DNA from: Sphaerosporella brunnea
Taxonomy: Eukaryota; Ascomycota; Pezizomycetes; Pezizales; Pyronemataceae
Reading direction: 5' to 3'
Length of the DNA stretch: 64,000 nt
Assembly (NCBI GenBank): GCA_008704415.1
Contig: VXIS01000030.1
Location: 62,001 to 126,000, forward strand
Shown one piece after another: positions 22,050 to 33,631 of the stretch (position 1 is its first letter; each line of letters starts with the position of its first letter). Position numbers and translations under genes: made by a program. A model generated the notes under the pieces. That model worked only from the letters and a program-made list of their open reading frames with translations. It did not search any database and had not been told where the DNA came from.

Positions 22050-22801
22050 TTTGCCTCCTTATTGATTGGCCCGAAGTTGTGCTTGTGATGATACTCTTCC
22101 ACCAACTTCCTTGCATCACGCAACTGATTCATCTCTTACCATACGGTGTTGCCGGTGTCATCTTCCTAATCAACCAGATACCAGATGCTTTCCTTGTTAG
22201 TGCCAGTTGTGAAATGTTCAAGAATTGCCTTCAGCTGACAGAGCTCTCCTCCATCCTTGACCAATCTGAATGGTGGAATATGTTCTTGAGGCCTGACCTA
22301 GTCAGTTGTGTCATGGCGAAGTCAAGAGACATTCAAGACTCAGTGGAGTGAAAGACTGGTGCCCAAGTCACTCTTTGCTGCCCTCTCTCATACTCAGATC
22401 ATTCGGTGAGGGCCTTCATACCAGTGATGTGATTTGCTTGATTCTGGGAGTGGGTTGCTATGTGTCAAGTAGTCCTTTGGTGCATCCAACAGCACCATAT
22501 TTACTTTTTGAAAAATGTGATCTTGTCGCTTGGTGTTGGCATCAGCTTGTTGTGCTTCCCTTGCAGCCTCAAAGTTGTCTTTTGCCGCCAGTAATAATGC
22601 TGCCATATCCTCTGCAAACTCTTTGCCCAGCTTGCAACAAGCACACTCCTTGACGCATTGTGCTCCAATTGCTGCACCAAGCAACTCCCTTTTTAACGAG
22701 GGTATGTAGCCAAGATCAACCTCAAAGGAACATCCTCCATGTAATTGGGGGTGTGATGGTGGGATGTGTGAGTGGTGAAATAAGCAAAATGGTTCTAGCA
22801 A
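22050..22801 (-). pseudogene. Decayed reverse-strand gene of unknown function
   Basis: The minus frame at 22801-22394 encodes a compact, charged, Cys-containing sequence (C-V-K-E-C-A-C-C-K, then an Ala/Glu/Gln-rich helix) with normal protein composition. Further minus-strand coding-like segments continue to about 22050: K-D-G-G-E-L-C-Q-L-K, H-F-T-T-G-T-N-K-E, R-K-L-V-E-E-Y-H-H-K-H. They are separated by stops and frameshifts. I do not recognise the family; a transposon-borne protein is possible. No start or splice structure can be fixed. Confidence 0.4.
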
Positions 22802-22843
22802 GGGAAGCTGGGGTAGGTTTAAATTGATGTAGGTCTGAAGTGA

Positions 22844-22990
22844 GGTTGGTTAGAAGTGAAGTCTGTTGGAAGTGAGGTTCGTTGGAAGTGAGGTTCGTTG
22901 GAAGTGAGGTGGTTTTAAAGTTAGGTTCCACGCGGGGTTGGCTGGCAGTAGGCTTGCTTGAAAGCAGGGTTTCTTGGAAGTAGGATTGCT
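22844..22990. repeat. Minisatellite, ~17-bp unit
   Basis: GGAAGTGAGGTTCGTT-type units are repeated with drift about eight times (GAAGTGAGGTT, GAAGTGAAGTC, GGAAGTGAGGT, GGAAGTAGGAT). Central units are the most alike. Confidence 0.75.
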
Positions 22991-25460
22991 TGGTCGATTA
23001 GCAAGTGATCGTGGGAGGCTGAGAATCCCGTCTGACTGGTTTAGGCGATCGATGATGGATTTCAGACGATCATCCAGCTGGTAGGGCGGTTACCGGAGAC
23101 TTTAACACTACCTGACAGGTATTTCAGTACCTCTGAGGATGTGTCTATGGGTAGGGCTCTCGTTCTTAGTGTTATATCTATGGTATTTGTAAGGGTTGGA
23201 GTCTGTTATTCTTCAATACACCGAGCATGTGTCTCGTTATCCTTGCGACCCTGAACTAGACCCCGTTTCCACGCCGCAGCACTCTGAATAACTGTTGTTC
23301 TGCTCTTGAATTGTTCAAAACTGCACAATAACTCCCTGCGTTCATTATTGCTTTGAAAAAAAAATGTTCCACTTCTTTACTCCTGCGATCTGGCCTTCAG
23401 CTAGCTCGTTCGTCAAATCATAGTTATTGTGACGAACGCCTCCTCAAACGTAAAGACTGGGGGGTTAAACCAGATGTTGCGAGCGCGCTTCCCCTGGTGA
23501 ATAGCAATGATCTAAAGCCACCCCAGTCTTCACAATCTTATGGTGAGTATACGGCGGGATGAGTGCGTCTCTCCGGTGGGACCGGTAATGGCTATCATCG
23601 CCATCACCGAACTTTCGATGGGGTTGCGCTGGGACCCGCATTGAGGGATGATTTCGTCCCAGTGATGGCCGGGTGCTGCCACGGTGAGTAGAATCAAGTT
23701 CGGTGGGCTTGGCCAGACCACAGGCGGGGAACGTTGATGCGAACATCACGCCATGGTCTGTTCGGTGTTGAGCGCCGCGTTGGTAGCATTTGAATTGTTA
23801 GTCGACTTCTTTGCTATACGATAGAGCTATGGCCATGATAATGATTGCTGGCGGAGGGCTGGTGTAGCGGTCGGGTGGGGTCGAAGTCAGTGACCAGTCT
23901 CAGGGGACCTCAGGGCAAAACAAAGTCCAAGTTTAGGAAGCAGGGTGGCGAATCTCAAGGCTAGGAAGAGAAGGGTTGGCGTCGAGAAGTTGGACATCAC
24001 AAGGACCGGCTGTTCGTGTCCAGCGCAAACATCCGCGAAATCGGAGTTAACCACGTAATTCTGTGAAGCGTGTTTTCTATCTTCGGTTGACACACGTTTT
24101 CCCTCTGTAGTCAAAGTAAAAGTCTCAAAACAGAGCTTGTGGCACCCGTTGGCCTGGATTAATGTTTCATTGGAACGTTTAACATTCTGTCTTGAAAAGG
24201 CGTACGGTCTGGTGGATACAACGCTGTGTTGGCCAACCGCCAAGTCATGAGGCCGGCTGCGCGTTCTAGCTTTACGGCTGTGCATCACGACCTTGCCATC
24301 CATCCTAAGGTTCGCCGAGGCTCTTGCGCCGGCATTCGAGCATTGTGCGATGTACCGGCACCGCAGGAGGGGTCGTGATGATCAGCAAAGCGATGGCCCA
24401 TCCCCATTAGCAGTTTGCCTCACCGCAGCGTCGCTGGGACTTGCTGTAGCCGTTCCGCAAGATTGCTATCTAGGTCGCGGTTCCGAGCATCGCCGTCCAT
24501 GATACGGCATTACCGGTTTTGAACCACCAATTCCGAGGTAACCTTGTCGGCATGTGCCGCTGGCTATCGGGTGGTTATTTGGCTAGGAATATTAGATGGT
24601 GGGCATTCGATCATTGATTGACCGTATCTCACCCTAGGGTGATCATGGGTGAAGGACACAAAAGGCTGTCTGGACCGCTTTGACGGCCCTAATCTTGCCG
24701 CTGTGCGGTCAGCAGCTACTGTTAAAAGCGCGGTCTGTAGGTATTAAACGTTGGTTTTATAGATGCCGAACGTACGTGATATGGCGCGGTGGGGTTACCT
24801 CCGATTCGCCATATCAAGCTCTCTCGATATGTTCCACAACGCCTATACAATTCACTCGATTTTTGATATCCCGGAATACTCAAATGTCGCTCAATCTTTG
24901 GAGCTTTTGCTGACGCGCGGTGCGGCCATTCCAGTCCCTGTTTGGGGCGTATAGAATGGTCAAAACTGTTTGGCACATCACAATCGAGACATCACCTTAC
25001 CTTTTTGATCTACAGGCGCTGAGTACAATACCTACATGTCACAAGACTCGCGCGCTAGCCGCAGAAAGCTCCCCACATGAACTCCGGAACGGCACTGCAG
25101 TGTGAGAATGGGTGGGCAACCAAACTGCGATATATTTTATCCCTTTCATTAGCGTTTTAAATAATTCAGTTCTCTTCGGTGATGGAGTGTCGTGAGGGTG
25201 AAGGTGGGGCCGCCGAACAGTGCTCAACATTCTAAGGCCCAGCAGAGGCCACGCCGTAAATCACGAAAATCTTCATCACTATCATAGTCCAGAAATTCTT
25301 CCTGATTGGCGACTGCCTTTCTACATTTGAAGTTACACCCCTTGACATCCGGAATTCTGGTCGAGCGATAATCCTGCCCCGGAGATGGCTGTTTTACCGG
25401 TCAGTAACCAAGAGGCAGCGTGTGGTCACCGCACGGGTGGTTAGTCGTACTGTATTTGAG
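22991..25460. other. Unassigned DNA
   Basis: Short open stretches on both strands (for example 23887-24303 minus) show no recognised motif, second copy or splice pattern. I see no supportable gene, element boundary or RNA gene. Confidence 0.35.
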
Positions 25461-25479
25461 TGCTATTGAGTTTCGGTCG

Positions 25480-25635
25480 AGAGATCATTTGGTGATCAAT
25501 CAGTTTTCACTGGGAGAGCATGATCGATCGGTGGGTGATCATTCGATCTTCCTCCTTGATTATTGGGTGATAATTCCGAACCATTGGGTGCTCACAGAGT
25601 GATCATTCGATCTTCATTGTGTGATCATTGGGTGC
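25480..25635. repeat. GATC-dense imperfect repeat cluster
   Basis: Nine GATC tetramers lie within about 150 bp. GTGATCATTCGATCTTC occurs twice, and GGGTGATAATT/GGGTGCTCA variants lie between. It lies ~140 bp upstream of the FunK1 start codon. Whether it is a decayed mobile element end or a regulatory array is not determined. Confidence 0.5.
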
Positions 25636-25772
25636 TCATTCGGTGACCCCACAGCAGCCCAATATGCACTAGGGTTTGTCAATTTTCGCACTTCAACAAC
25701 AGTAACAAACCACAACTACCTGCAAACATCGCAACAACATCTGAACATATTACAATCATAACTTTCAGGACA

Positions 25773-27890
25773 ATGGCCATTACGCGCTCTATGGACCGCC
25801 GCAGAGAGGCTTCCCCTCCAGCCCCGCATCGGTCTGCACAGCCGGCTCCGTCCATGGTGCCGCAGCGCACATTAACCCAACCCCAACACACCAATAATGC
25901 CGCGCAATCTTCCTCGGCACTCACGCTGGCGCAATCGCTGCAGTATCTTTCCATCAACAAGGGGACCGAGCAGTCGACGCCGCGCGGTATCACCTCCGAC
26001 TCTTTTCGGCCGCATGGATTCAACGACACGGACAACAGGCCGGGGCCATCAAACACCACACAGGCGATACTGGACCTCAGTTTATACAACGAGCTGTGGG
26101 GCAAGATAGTATACGATGACGCGTCGCTCTGGGCCATGTTCGATAGACGCACGTCAGTACAGGTGCCAGAAAGCCTGCACAACGGAAGTAGCTGGGTAAA
26201 TTGGCCCCAGGAGTCAACCCGCGAGGGAGCCGTGCTGCGCTGGTTCTTTAACGATATTGCCCCGCTGGTGCTATCGGTTGGTAGCAATCATACTATGGAG
26301 TACGTCGCATCGGGGAATCTGATCCTCCAGGGCGGCGATGCCAAGCGGAAGACCGACCTGCTACTGCGCTGCGCAGCACCAAATAGCACGCTGGGCACCT
26401 ACTGGGATCAGGTGCGTGTGGTCGGCGAGCTGAAGAGCAACCGAGACAAAGATGGGCGTGACAAGACGCTGATCCAGCTGGCGAACTACGTGCGCGAGCT
26501 GTTTAGTACCCAGCCGCAACGGTGCTGGGCGCTCGCGTTTACGCTGTGCGGGTCGGTGATGCGTGTCTATAGGTTTGATAGGTCCGGGGCGGTGGTATCG
26601 ACCCCAATCGATATACATAAGGAGCCACTCATGTTCGTCCAGGCGATGGCGGGCTTTGTCGCCATGGATGCGTCCGCCATTGGTTTTGATCCATCCATCA
26701 GATGGGACCGGGTTACGGACAGTGGCGACACTATTTACGACCCTACAATCAGCTTCGTCGAACGCCACCAGCCGGACCCTTTTATTTGGGCCGGTGCCAA
26801 CAAGTACCGCATCGACCCCAGCTTCATTGTACGCCGCTATGCAATCGCCACCCGCGGAACTGTGTGCTGGCGTGCGCGGCCGTACGACGCACCGGCCGAC
26901 AGCCCCTGGCAGTACGTGGTCAAAGACCAATGGCGGGCTGTGGAGCGGAGTGTCGAGGGTGACTTTCTTTCGGTCATCGCGCCCGGCACGCCCGGTTTGC
27001 CCGAATACATTTGGCACACCGACATAAGGGTGGCGGGTCATACGATGGACGTGGCAGGCGGCGTCCGCGGCGGGCTTGTTCACGGCACCGACAGGACCCC
27101 GACCACTCACTCCGGACTTACCATGACCAGCAAAAACCTCTACCGCACAGCGCCCGATATCCGGCTGAAGAATCGCATCAAAACGCGCCTGATAATGAGC
27201 CCGGTCGGAGTGCCACTGCTATCATTCACGTCCTACAAGCACCTTCTATTGGCGCTCATCGACGCAATTCGTGGGCACCAGCACATGTACCGCTCGCACA
27301 AGATCGTGCACCGTGATGTCTCATTGAATAACATCCTGCTGTACCCGGACCCCGGCCCCCCGTATGGCTTCCTAATCGACTTCGACTTTGCGGTCTCGCG
27401 CACACGCATGGAGCTCAGCGGCGCGGAGTTCATCACCGGCACGTTCAAGTACATGAGCATCGACGTGCTGTCAGGATGTCTCCGGGTCCCACACGGGCCC
27501 CAGCACGACCTGGAGAGCTTCTACTATGTGCTGCTGGATATCGCCATCTATTACAATGGGCGGGGACGCCGGCGCGTTCCGCTGCCGCCCCACACGGTGT
27601 TTGTCGACCCAGTTGAAGAAAATGCACCCTCCCTTGCCGCCGGAGCAAAGTCGCTTTATTTAGACCCCAACCAGTTTGATATGACGGTACTGCCGACGAT
27701 AGCCCCAGAAGCACATTGTATCGTCGATGTGTTGGATCAGTGGAGGGCTTTGATTGCCGGGTGGAAGCTTAGAGTTCGGCCGAGAGGAGTACGACTGGGG
27801 CCGGGGATTATGGATGAGGATAGCGTGGTGGACGGGATGTATAAGGATGTGTTGGAGGTTTTGCAGATAGGGGTAGAGGCGTTGGGGTAG
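25773..27890 (+). CDS. FunK1-type fungal protein kinase
   Basis: An intact, intronless 705-residue frame from ATG 25773 to TAG 27888-27890. The N-terminal ~110 residues are low-complexity. Residues about 115-330 match the extended FunK1 N-lobe region, with a D-L-L-L-R-C block and a V-G-E-L-K-S-N segment. The C-lobe has the catalytic loop H-R-D-V-S-L-N-N at 513-520, D-F-D at 536-538 in place of D-F-G, G-T-F-K-Y-M-S at about 556 in the activation segment, and Q-H-D-L-E-S-F-Y at about 577. These are hallmarks of the FunK1 family, expanded in multicellular basidiomycetes and thought to act in signalling during development or self-recognition. Substrates are unknown. The catalytic Asp and Asn are present, so activity is plausible. 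The leader is A/C-rich without a clear TATA. Its integrity contrasts with the decayed DNA on both sides. Confidence 0.92.
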   Translation: MAITRSMDRRREASPPAPHRSAQPAPSMVPQRTLTQPQHTNNAAQSSSALTLAQSLQYLSINKGTEQSTPRGITSDSFRPHGFNDTDNRPGPSNTTQAILDLSLYNELWGKIVYDDASLWAMFDRRTSVQVPESLHNGSSWVNWPQESTREGAVLRWFFNDIAPLVLSVGSNHTMEYVASGNLILQGGDAKRKTDLLLRCAAPNSTLGTYWDQVRVVGELKSNRDKDGRDKTLIQLANYVRELFSTQPQRCWALAFTLCGSVMRVYRFDRSGAVVSTPIDIHKEPLMFVQAMAGFVAMDASAIGFDPSIRWDRVTDSGDTIYDPTISFVERHQPDPFIWAGANKYRIDPSFIVRRYAIATRGTVCWRARPYDAPADSPWQYVVKDQWRAVERSVEGDFLSVIAPGTPGLPEYIWHTDIRVAGHTMDVAGGVRGGLVHGTDRTPTTHSGLTMTSKNLYRTAPDIRLKNRIKTRLIMSPVGVPLLSFTSYKHLLLALIDAIRGHQHMYRSHKIVHRDVSLNNILLYPDPGPPYGFLIDFDFAVSRTRMELSGAEFITGTFKYMSIDVLSGCLRVPHGPQHDLESFYYVLLDIAIYYNGRGRRRVPLPPHTVFVDPVEENAPSLAAGAKSLYLDPNQFDMTVLPTIAPEAHCIVDVLDQWRALIAGWKLRVRPRGVRLGPGIMDEDSVVDGMYKDVLEVLQIGVEALG

Positions 27891-29765
27891 CCTTGCCTGT
27901 TTGATGCGGAATTGGGCGTCCGGCATTGGTTTGGCTTACTCTCATTTCCTTAACCTGGTTGTCGTGGGTCTCTATCGAGGTCCCGAATACACGCACATAC
28001 CGTTCATCGCGGACTCCTTATCTTTGAATTGCCTGTCGTCGCCGCATAGTTCATTCACAATGACTGATCCAGCGATTGCCGGCTGGAGCAATATCGTGTT
28101 TGTTTTATATGTCTTCGCCACTCGTGTGGAGGGGCGATGCGACCTGCAGCTCCACATCAGACACTCACTGATTGCCAGATCCTGTATAGTGCTCTGCAAG
28201 GTGAACACATCGCCCTTTTTGTACGCACATGAAGATCACCGTTGACGCGGTAGGTCGTCGCAAACCAGTCCTGTACGTTCTCAATCCTGCCCACGAGGTG
28301 TCATCGCCAAAATGCCGCGGGTGGATGTGATATGATGTCCGCACACCGTCGTTGCCATCCATGTAAGCATATCCGAGCGTAGGACGGTAGTGGCAGGCAA
28401 GATCTATCCAAGTTCGAGTTCTACAACCACTGTTCAGTCTCTGGGGTTTGTTTGTTTTTGGTTTTAATCATATTGTATTCGGCCGCTTTCGGTCATGACA
28501 TATGTAGAGTACAGAATCCTCGCCGCCCCTAGGCACGTGGCCTCCTGTGGGGTTCGCTCCTCCGTGGAAAGGAAAGAAAGCAAGGAAAAGAGGTATAAGA
28601 CAAAGGAGAATACAGGTCCAGGCCTCAAAAGGCCTCATTCAGGCCGCATCCGGCCACATCCCCACGCGCGTGCTGCTCAAAAAAGCCATCACCGCCTCTA
28701 TGCAGCGCTCGTCGGCCAGAAGGTCACGTATAGCCGTGGTGTTTGTGGCGTTCTGTGTACAGCGTCTGGCCTCGAATCCACGCGGCTCAAGTAGGGAGGG
28801 ATGTGCATTGAGAGTTGCAAGACCGTGGATGTTTGTAAGGAATCGGGTTATTCAGGCCCGCGGGTGACAGTCCTTGAGCCCGCCAAAGTGCTCTGCGACC
28901 CACTGGCCTGGAGCACTCGGTCGCCTCCATCGGCGCCATCCCTTCGACCCACCCACAGAAGGGAACACCCATCACTTCATTACTGTTGTTGGCAGTGCAC
29001 CTCTTCGCACCACTTCATTACTGTTGTTGGCTGTGCACCTCTTCGTAAGTTGATAGGATAGAAGCGAATCCATGGGATGGTTCTCAATGTACGGAAATAT
29101 TGCGCCGGATATAATGCCGTCCGGCCAAAGCAGTTGTGTCCCGTTTACCGGTCCGCAAAGGCCTAGCATCATGCTGGGTACATGGAGTGACGCCCCGAAA
29201 GTAGAAAGAGAAACGTCTCACATACCTGTATCGTAGCCTCGAGGGCCTTCGTCGGCTTGCGCAGTGCCTGGAACGAGTGTAGTGGACGGCATTCACTAAC
29301 CCTTTTACCTGGTAAGAGGTTATTCAGTTTGTCAGAAGAGTGCACGAGAAGAATTCAGTGGGTTTCAAAAACAGACATTGAGCTTCAGCAAAGGCATGGC
29401 ACATACTGAGGCTACAAAGAAGTGATCTTGCTTTTTAAGTGCACTTGGCTCGTCGGTGGTGGCATTGCTGGGACCGAGTACTCTCGATTATACTAGCCGG
29501 TCTGAAAACTATGAAGCAACACGTTCAAGAACCGATAATATACGATGTGTGAAACATATAAAGGCGAGAATATAATTACGCGTCATGGTAGATCAACATC
29601 AGTAGATACGCACCGCGTGGATGTCTTACTTCACGACCAATTATAACATCACGAAGGGGAATATCCGTGCGCGGAGCGTTCAGCATTGGTTGAGCTATAC
29701 GGTTTAGGAAGGTTCGTTTTATGCAGAAGTAGCCAAAGACCTACCGGACGCGCTACGCCATGTAT
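27891..29765. other. Unassigned DNA with a 38-bp tandem duplication
   Basis: A 38-bp unit, CACTTCATTACTGTTGTTGG..., is present twice at 28973-29048. Open stretches at 28165-28362 (minus) and 28495-28867 (plus) have no recognised domain. Confidence 0.4.
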
Positions 29766-31411
29766 TCAATGCGCAGCTACTTGCAGCATGTACCGCGAGT
29801 ACCACAAGCTATGATACCCAAGCTCAACTGCTCGCTCTGCAACCAGCTCTATCGCGTTGTCGTTCATGGGGGGGATGGTCCTCTCCACCGTGGATGCTGT
29901 TGAAATATCCTCGCCAATCCACAGCATATTGATCACCACCACCCCAGATTGCCACACCTATCGTGCGCCATGGTAAGCCCCACTTGTTCGGTGCTTTCCC
30001 TTAATTTTCAACGGCTTGTGGTGCTGAATCTCCCGTGGCAACGACTGATGGCTGACCAACAACCAATACAGAACCGACAGCGACGCGATGGTCAACCGCT
30101 GACCGAACATTGGATCTACCAGCCACGTTCCTAGCGGAGACTGGCCGCAGTCCACATAGAAGAATATATGTGTATTGGCACGGCGAAGCAGCACCAACGA
30201 GGCATCAATTGGCGAGCGCCAATGATCTAGCCCCATAGGCCCACCATTGTTATAGGAGTGTTGTCAATGTGGAATCGAGGTTTCTTGTAAATAACGACCT
30301 GTTGTCTGTTCGTCACCGCGCAAGCGACTTCATTGTGTTAGATGTGTCCTGGTCGGTATGTGGGCGAACTCAGCCGCGACGGGGAGCGCTCCGTCACGAG
30401 TAGGACGTCCCAGCCGCAAACCGGGCTTCCGCCTAGACTCGTATTGACGTTGGCGACTTGGTTCGCCACTCACGGACATTTATTTTAGTGGTAGGTAAGC
30501 TCTTGAACGTCATGTTCGGAGCCGATCACCAGAAAAACCCCTAAACGTTCGCACAGCAATCTTTTTTTGCGAAATGGAAGGTCTATTTTGCACCCGGTAC
30601 AAAATGTCTCCCCAGGTCCGTATCCACCAGGCGAAAATTTTACAGCGAACACTGATGCGCATTTTGAAAACAGCGACAGCAAACTGTGCCACAACCCTGT
30701 TTGCAGTCGCAAGAGACACCTGCTCGGTTACTTGCTGATGCCAATTTTGCAGCAAGGCGCAGTATAATCTCACCTCCTTCAGCGTCCAAAGATGTGCTCT
30801 CCCCAAGGCCTTTGGCAATGGCTTCGCTGACAGATGCGAGTGTTCCAGTGGGTAAAAGCGCGCTGAGTTGTCCATACTGGCAGCGGAGATTACAGCGATT
30901 TCTCGGAGAATGGCAACAACCGGGAACACCATGCGTCGATTATTTCATCGCGGCGCGATATTCTTTGTCAATCGCTGCTGTAACATAATCCCCCACTGAC
31001 AAACCTTCGATTTTATGATGCTTTTTGCGTTTTTAGATATCCCGTTCAGAGCATCAGCAAGCGTTATCCTAGACTCGTCTTCCATGGAGTGGATAGCTTT
31101 TGGAATGCTTCCGCCAGCGAGGAGCGTGTTCGGTTCGGTAGAGAGCATTTCTGGTTCGTTGGGGAGTGGTCCCGATATGGTTACCAGCCGGAAGGTATCG
31201 TGTTCCGACTTTGAGTCTGATTGTCACGTTGTATGTTGATAGAGGGGTGCTCTCCTGCTGTTGAATATAAGAGACAAATAACCGTGTTACGCCGTTCGCA
31301 CGGTGGGTGTTCATTTTCACCGAACTGTATGCTGCCGAGCAATCCAGCCCCACGGTGACGTTTTCCAGTGCACGACCGGATTTCTTTTACATCCATGAAG
31401 CAGGGCAACAT
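29766..31411 (-). pseudogene. Possible decayed reverse-strand gene(s)
   Basis: Successive minus frames (31411-31181, 31148-30945, 30932-30510, 30236-29958, 29957-29766) have protein-like composition and lie in one orientation, as expected for exons or frameshifted pieces of one or more genes. The segment near 30236 includes P-I-D-A-S-L-V-L-L-R-R-A, loosely like the region after an F-box in basidiomycete F-box/LRR proteins, but this is a weak impression. No consistent splice map could be built. Confidence 0.25.
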
Positions 31412-33393
31412 ATGATTCTCCTTAGGCTGCTTTCCTGTACTTGTTCGACAACAGGGTGGTTTTGTAGGAATCCCATACTTGTGCGCGGCGTCAGTAACAG
31501 GGACGGAGGTTAAATTATGCCGATCCTTGGTAGTATCGGAGGCACGGAACCTGGTGTAGTGAAGCCTACACTTTTAAAGTTGCGGTCGCAATAGACTGCC
31601 AACAGCACACCGGTAGGCTGGATCAAGACATGGATGTTAACAAACGGAGGTGTCTACTGAACTCCTGTCTCTCTGTCATGATCAACAGGATGACAATTGT
31701 TAGAGGCGGCCACTCCTAACTGTTGGCAGACTCGGTGGATACAACATAACTACGATTTATTTCGACATAAAAAATGGTGTCAACTTGGAGGAACTGTCAA
31801 TATTTTGCGTTTTCTGGAACACATTATCTGGAATGTCGCCGTGGCAGATGGTTTTCACAAGGTTAGGAGTGTTATGCAGAAGGGGATTTCTTTGTGGTAT
31901 CGGAGTCGTCCTGTTTTCATTCTGGTTCTACCGGGGGACCGGGACCCAGACGGCATTCTTAAGCTACATTTGTTTGTTGTTTCTTGACCTCTACCCAAAG
32001 GTGACTTGTTTACTCTCTCTGACACGTAATCGCTTCACATAACGTCAGGATAGGGTTTCATCGGTGGCCTCACGCAACGTTCCTTCCAGGTCGTTTTTTG
32101 TTTTGGTGGCAGACGCACGAGGTAGCTTTCATTGGGAGACATCATGCATCAGGGTGCACGCCCTGGATGAGTGTAATCATCCAACTCTGGAACGACAATG
32201 CGGTTGGTATTCCTTCCTTACTGGTACAGTTTGCCGAATATTTGAAATAGAAAGTCGGTGTTTATGTACATGATCCGCCCATCAATCCACAGTCGCATAC
32301 GCTCCACCATAGCGCCGAATCGAGGTTGTCACGTTCTATGCTACCTGCCATCATAGGTAGAAAATCATTCACCCTCGTTCACTCCCGTTGATCATCGATG
32401 TAGCCTTGATATTTTGTCCTCACTCACTTGAGATCAACATGCATCACATACCTTGCGCTTCTTCATCTCTGTTCCCATCGACTGTGAATACTGTCAAACA
32501 CACTTCGTGTTAAGTGAAAACAGTGGAACAAAACATTCACGTCGCCGCTGCCACCTTGGGCGATTCGGTCAAATGAGAATTTCCTAAAATCATGTGCACC
32601 ATGGCCACTCGCACCGCCGGCGGCGTCCCCCAACCGTACGAACTGACCCCCCACCAATTGACCCACCCCCCCCTCCCATGACCCGCCGACGCGACTCTGT
32701 CCTAGGAAGGGCACGGATGCCGATTTGCACACTCAGCATGCGGTTCGGCAGCTCCGGCAAGCGCGGCTCGCAGCTACGTCCTTGTCCCACATCCGTTGGC
32801 CCAGTGCACTTTGCCGTCCATTCCAGCACACCTGAGCATCTCAAGTCATCATCCGAGACCGGCGGCTAATAAAAGTAGGTGAAACGAGGAGAAGATTTTC
32901 GTGGGGGTACCAACTGAGCCAATTGCGCAAGAGCGAACACCGTCAGACTGGGAGCTAGGTTTACTACAACGTGTGTCCCCAGTGTTCCGGATGATTGTGT
33001 ACAACGGTGCACAATGTGACGGCATTCAGTCAAGCCCGAACAGTTGCCGTTGCAGGTGTCCGGCTGAGTATGCCGGTCTAGACCTATGTACGCAGGAATG
33101 CCGGTACGCGGTGAAGGCGAGTGATGTTGTTTGTGTCATGGCAATCGTCGGGCGATAGCCTTTTGCAGAATTTTTATACCGGATAGCAACGTAAAGAACA
33201 TATCAACAAGGAGTTGCACCTTCAAAGCCTTCCGACACGATAACACCCTGCCAACACTTAGCAATCCTTGGAAACCCACTATCGTTCTACGAGTATGCTC
33301 CAGTGAAGACAGATCGGCCGCCGAAACCACATCATGATGTTCAGCCGTGGGTTTACAGGCCATTTTTCAAACGAAGCATGATGCACTCTAGCG
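31412..33393. other. Unassigned DNA
   Basis: No recognised gene or element. 32590-32870 is GC-rich with a proline-coding C tract on the plus strand, and the opposite frame is glycine-rich. Both are likely compositional. Confidence 0.35.
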
Positions 33394-33631
33394 TGTTGGA
33401 AGAGGATTTCCGGTGGCAACCATGAAGGATTTTTTCGGATGGCGACCGTGGGTCTAGATTTCTTGTTTCCGTTTGCCCTAGTTTGATAGTTATCCTTTTC
33501 CTGTTGTTTTGCCCACGCGGTGCTGTATAAAAAGGCCCGACGCTCGCCCTGAGGCGTCGCACGAACCAAAGCTTTATCTCCTCTCTCGACCTCGTTGTTC
33601 AACAGGTTATGAGCCCGGTCGTCGTTTAACA
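33394..33631 (+). repeat. Solo LTR, 238 bp, near-perfect TSD
   Basis: Runs TGTTGGAAGAGGATTTC...GTCGTTTAACA, with flanks TAGCG (33389-33393) and TAGCC (33632-33636), 4 of 5 matching. It contains GGGTCTAGATTTCT, TTTTCCTGTTGTTTTGCCCA and a TATA box in GTATAAAAAGG at about 33526. The same order of words occurs at 63291-63602, so this is a repeated LTR family. No internal region adjoins it. Confidence 0.75.

Noticed and set aside
25679..27110. Long minus-strand open frames (202 and 249 codons) opposite the FunK1 gene
   Set aside because: They are antisense to a clearly conserved kinase and have no motif of their own; GC-rich coding DNA commonly leaves the opposite strand open.
25480..27890. A multi-gene defence or biosynthetic system around FunK1
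   Set aside because: No neighbouring intact gene within several kilobases on either side; surrounding DNA is decayed or unrecognised.
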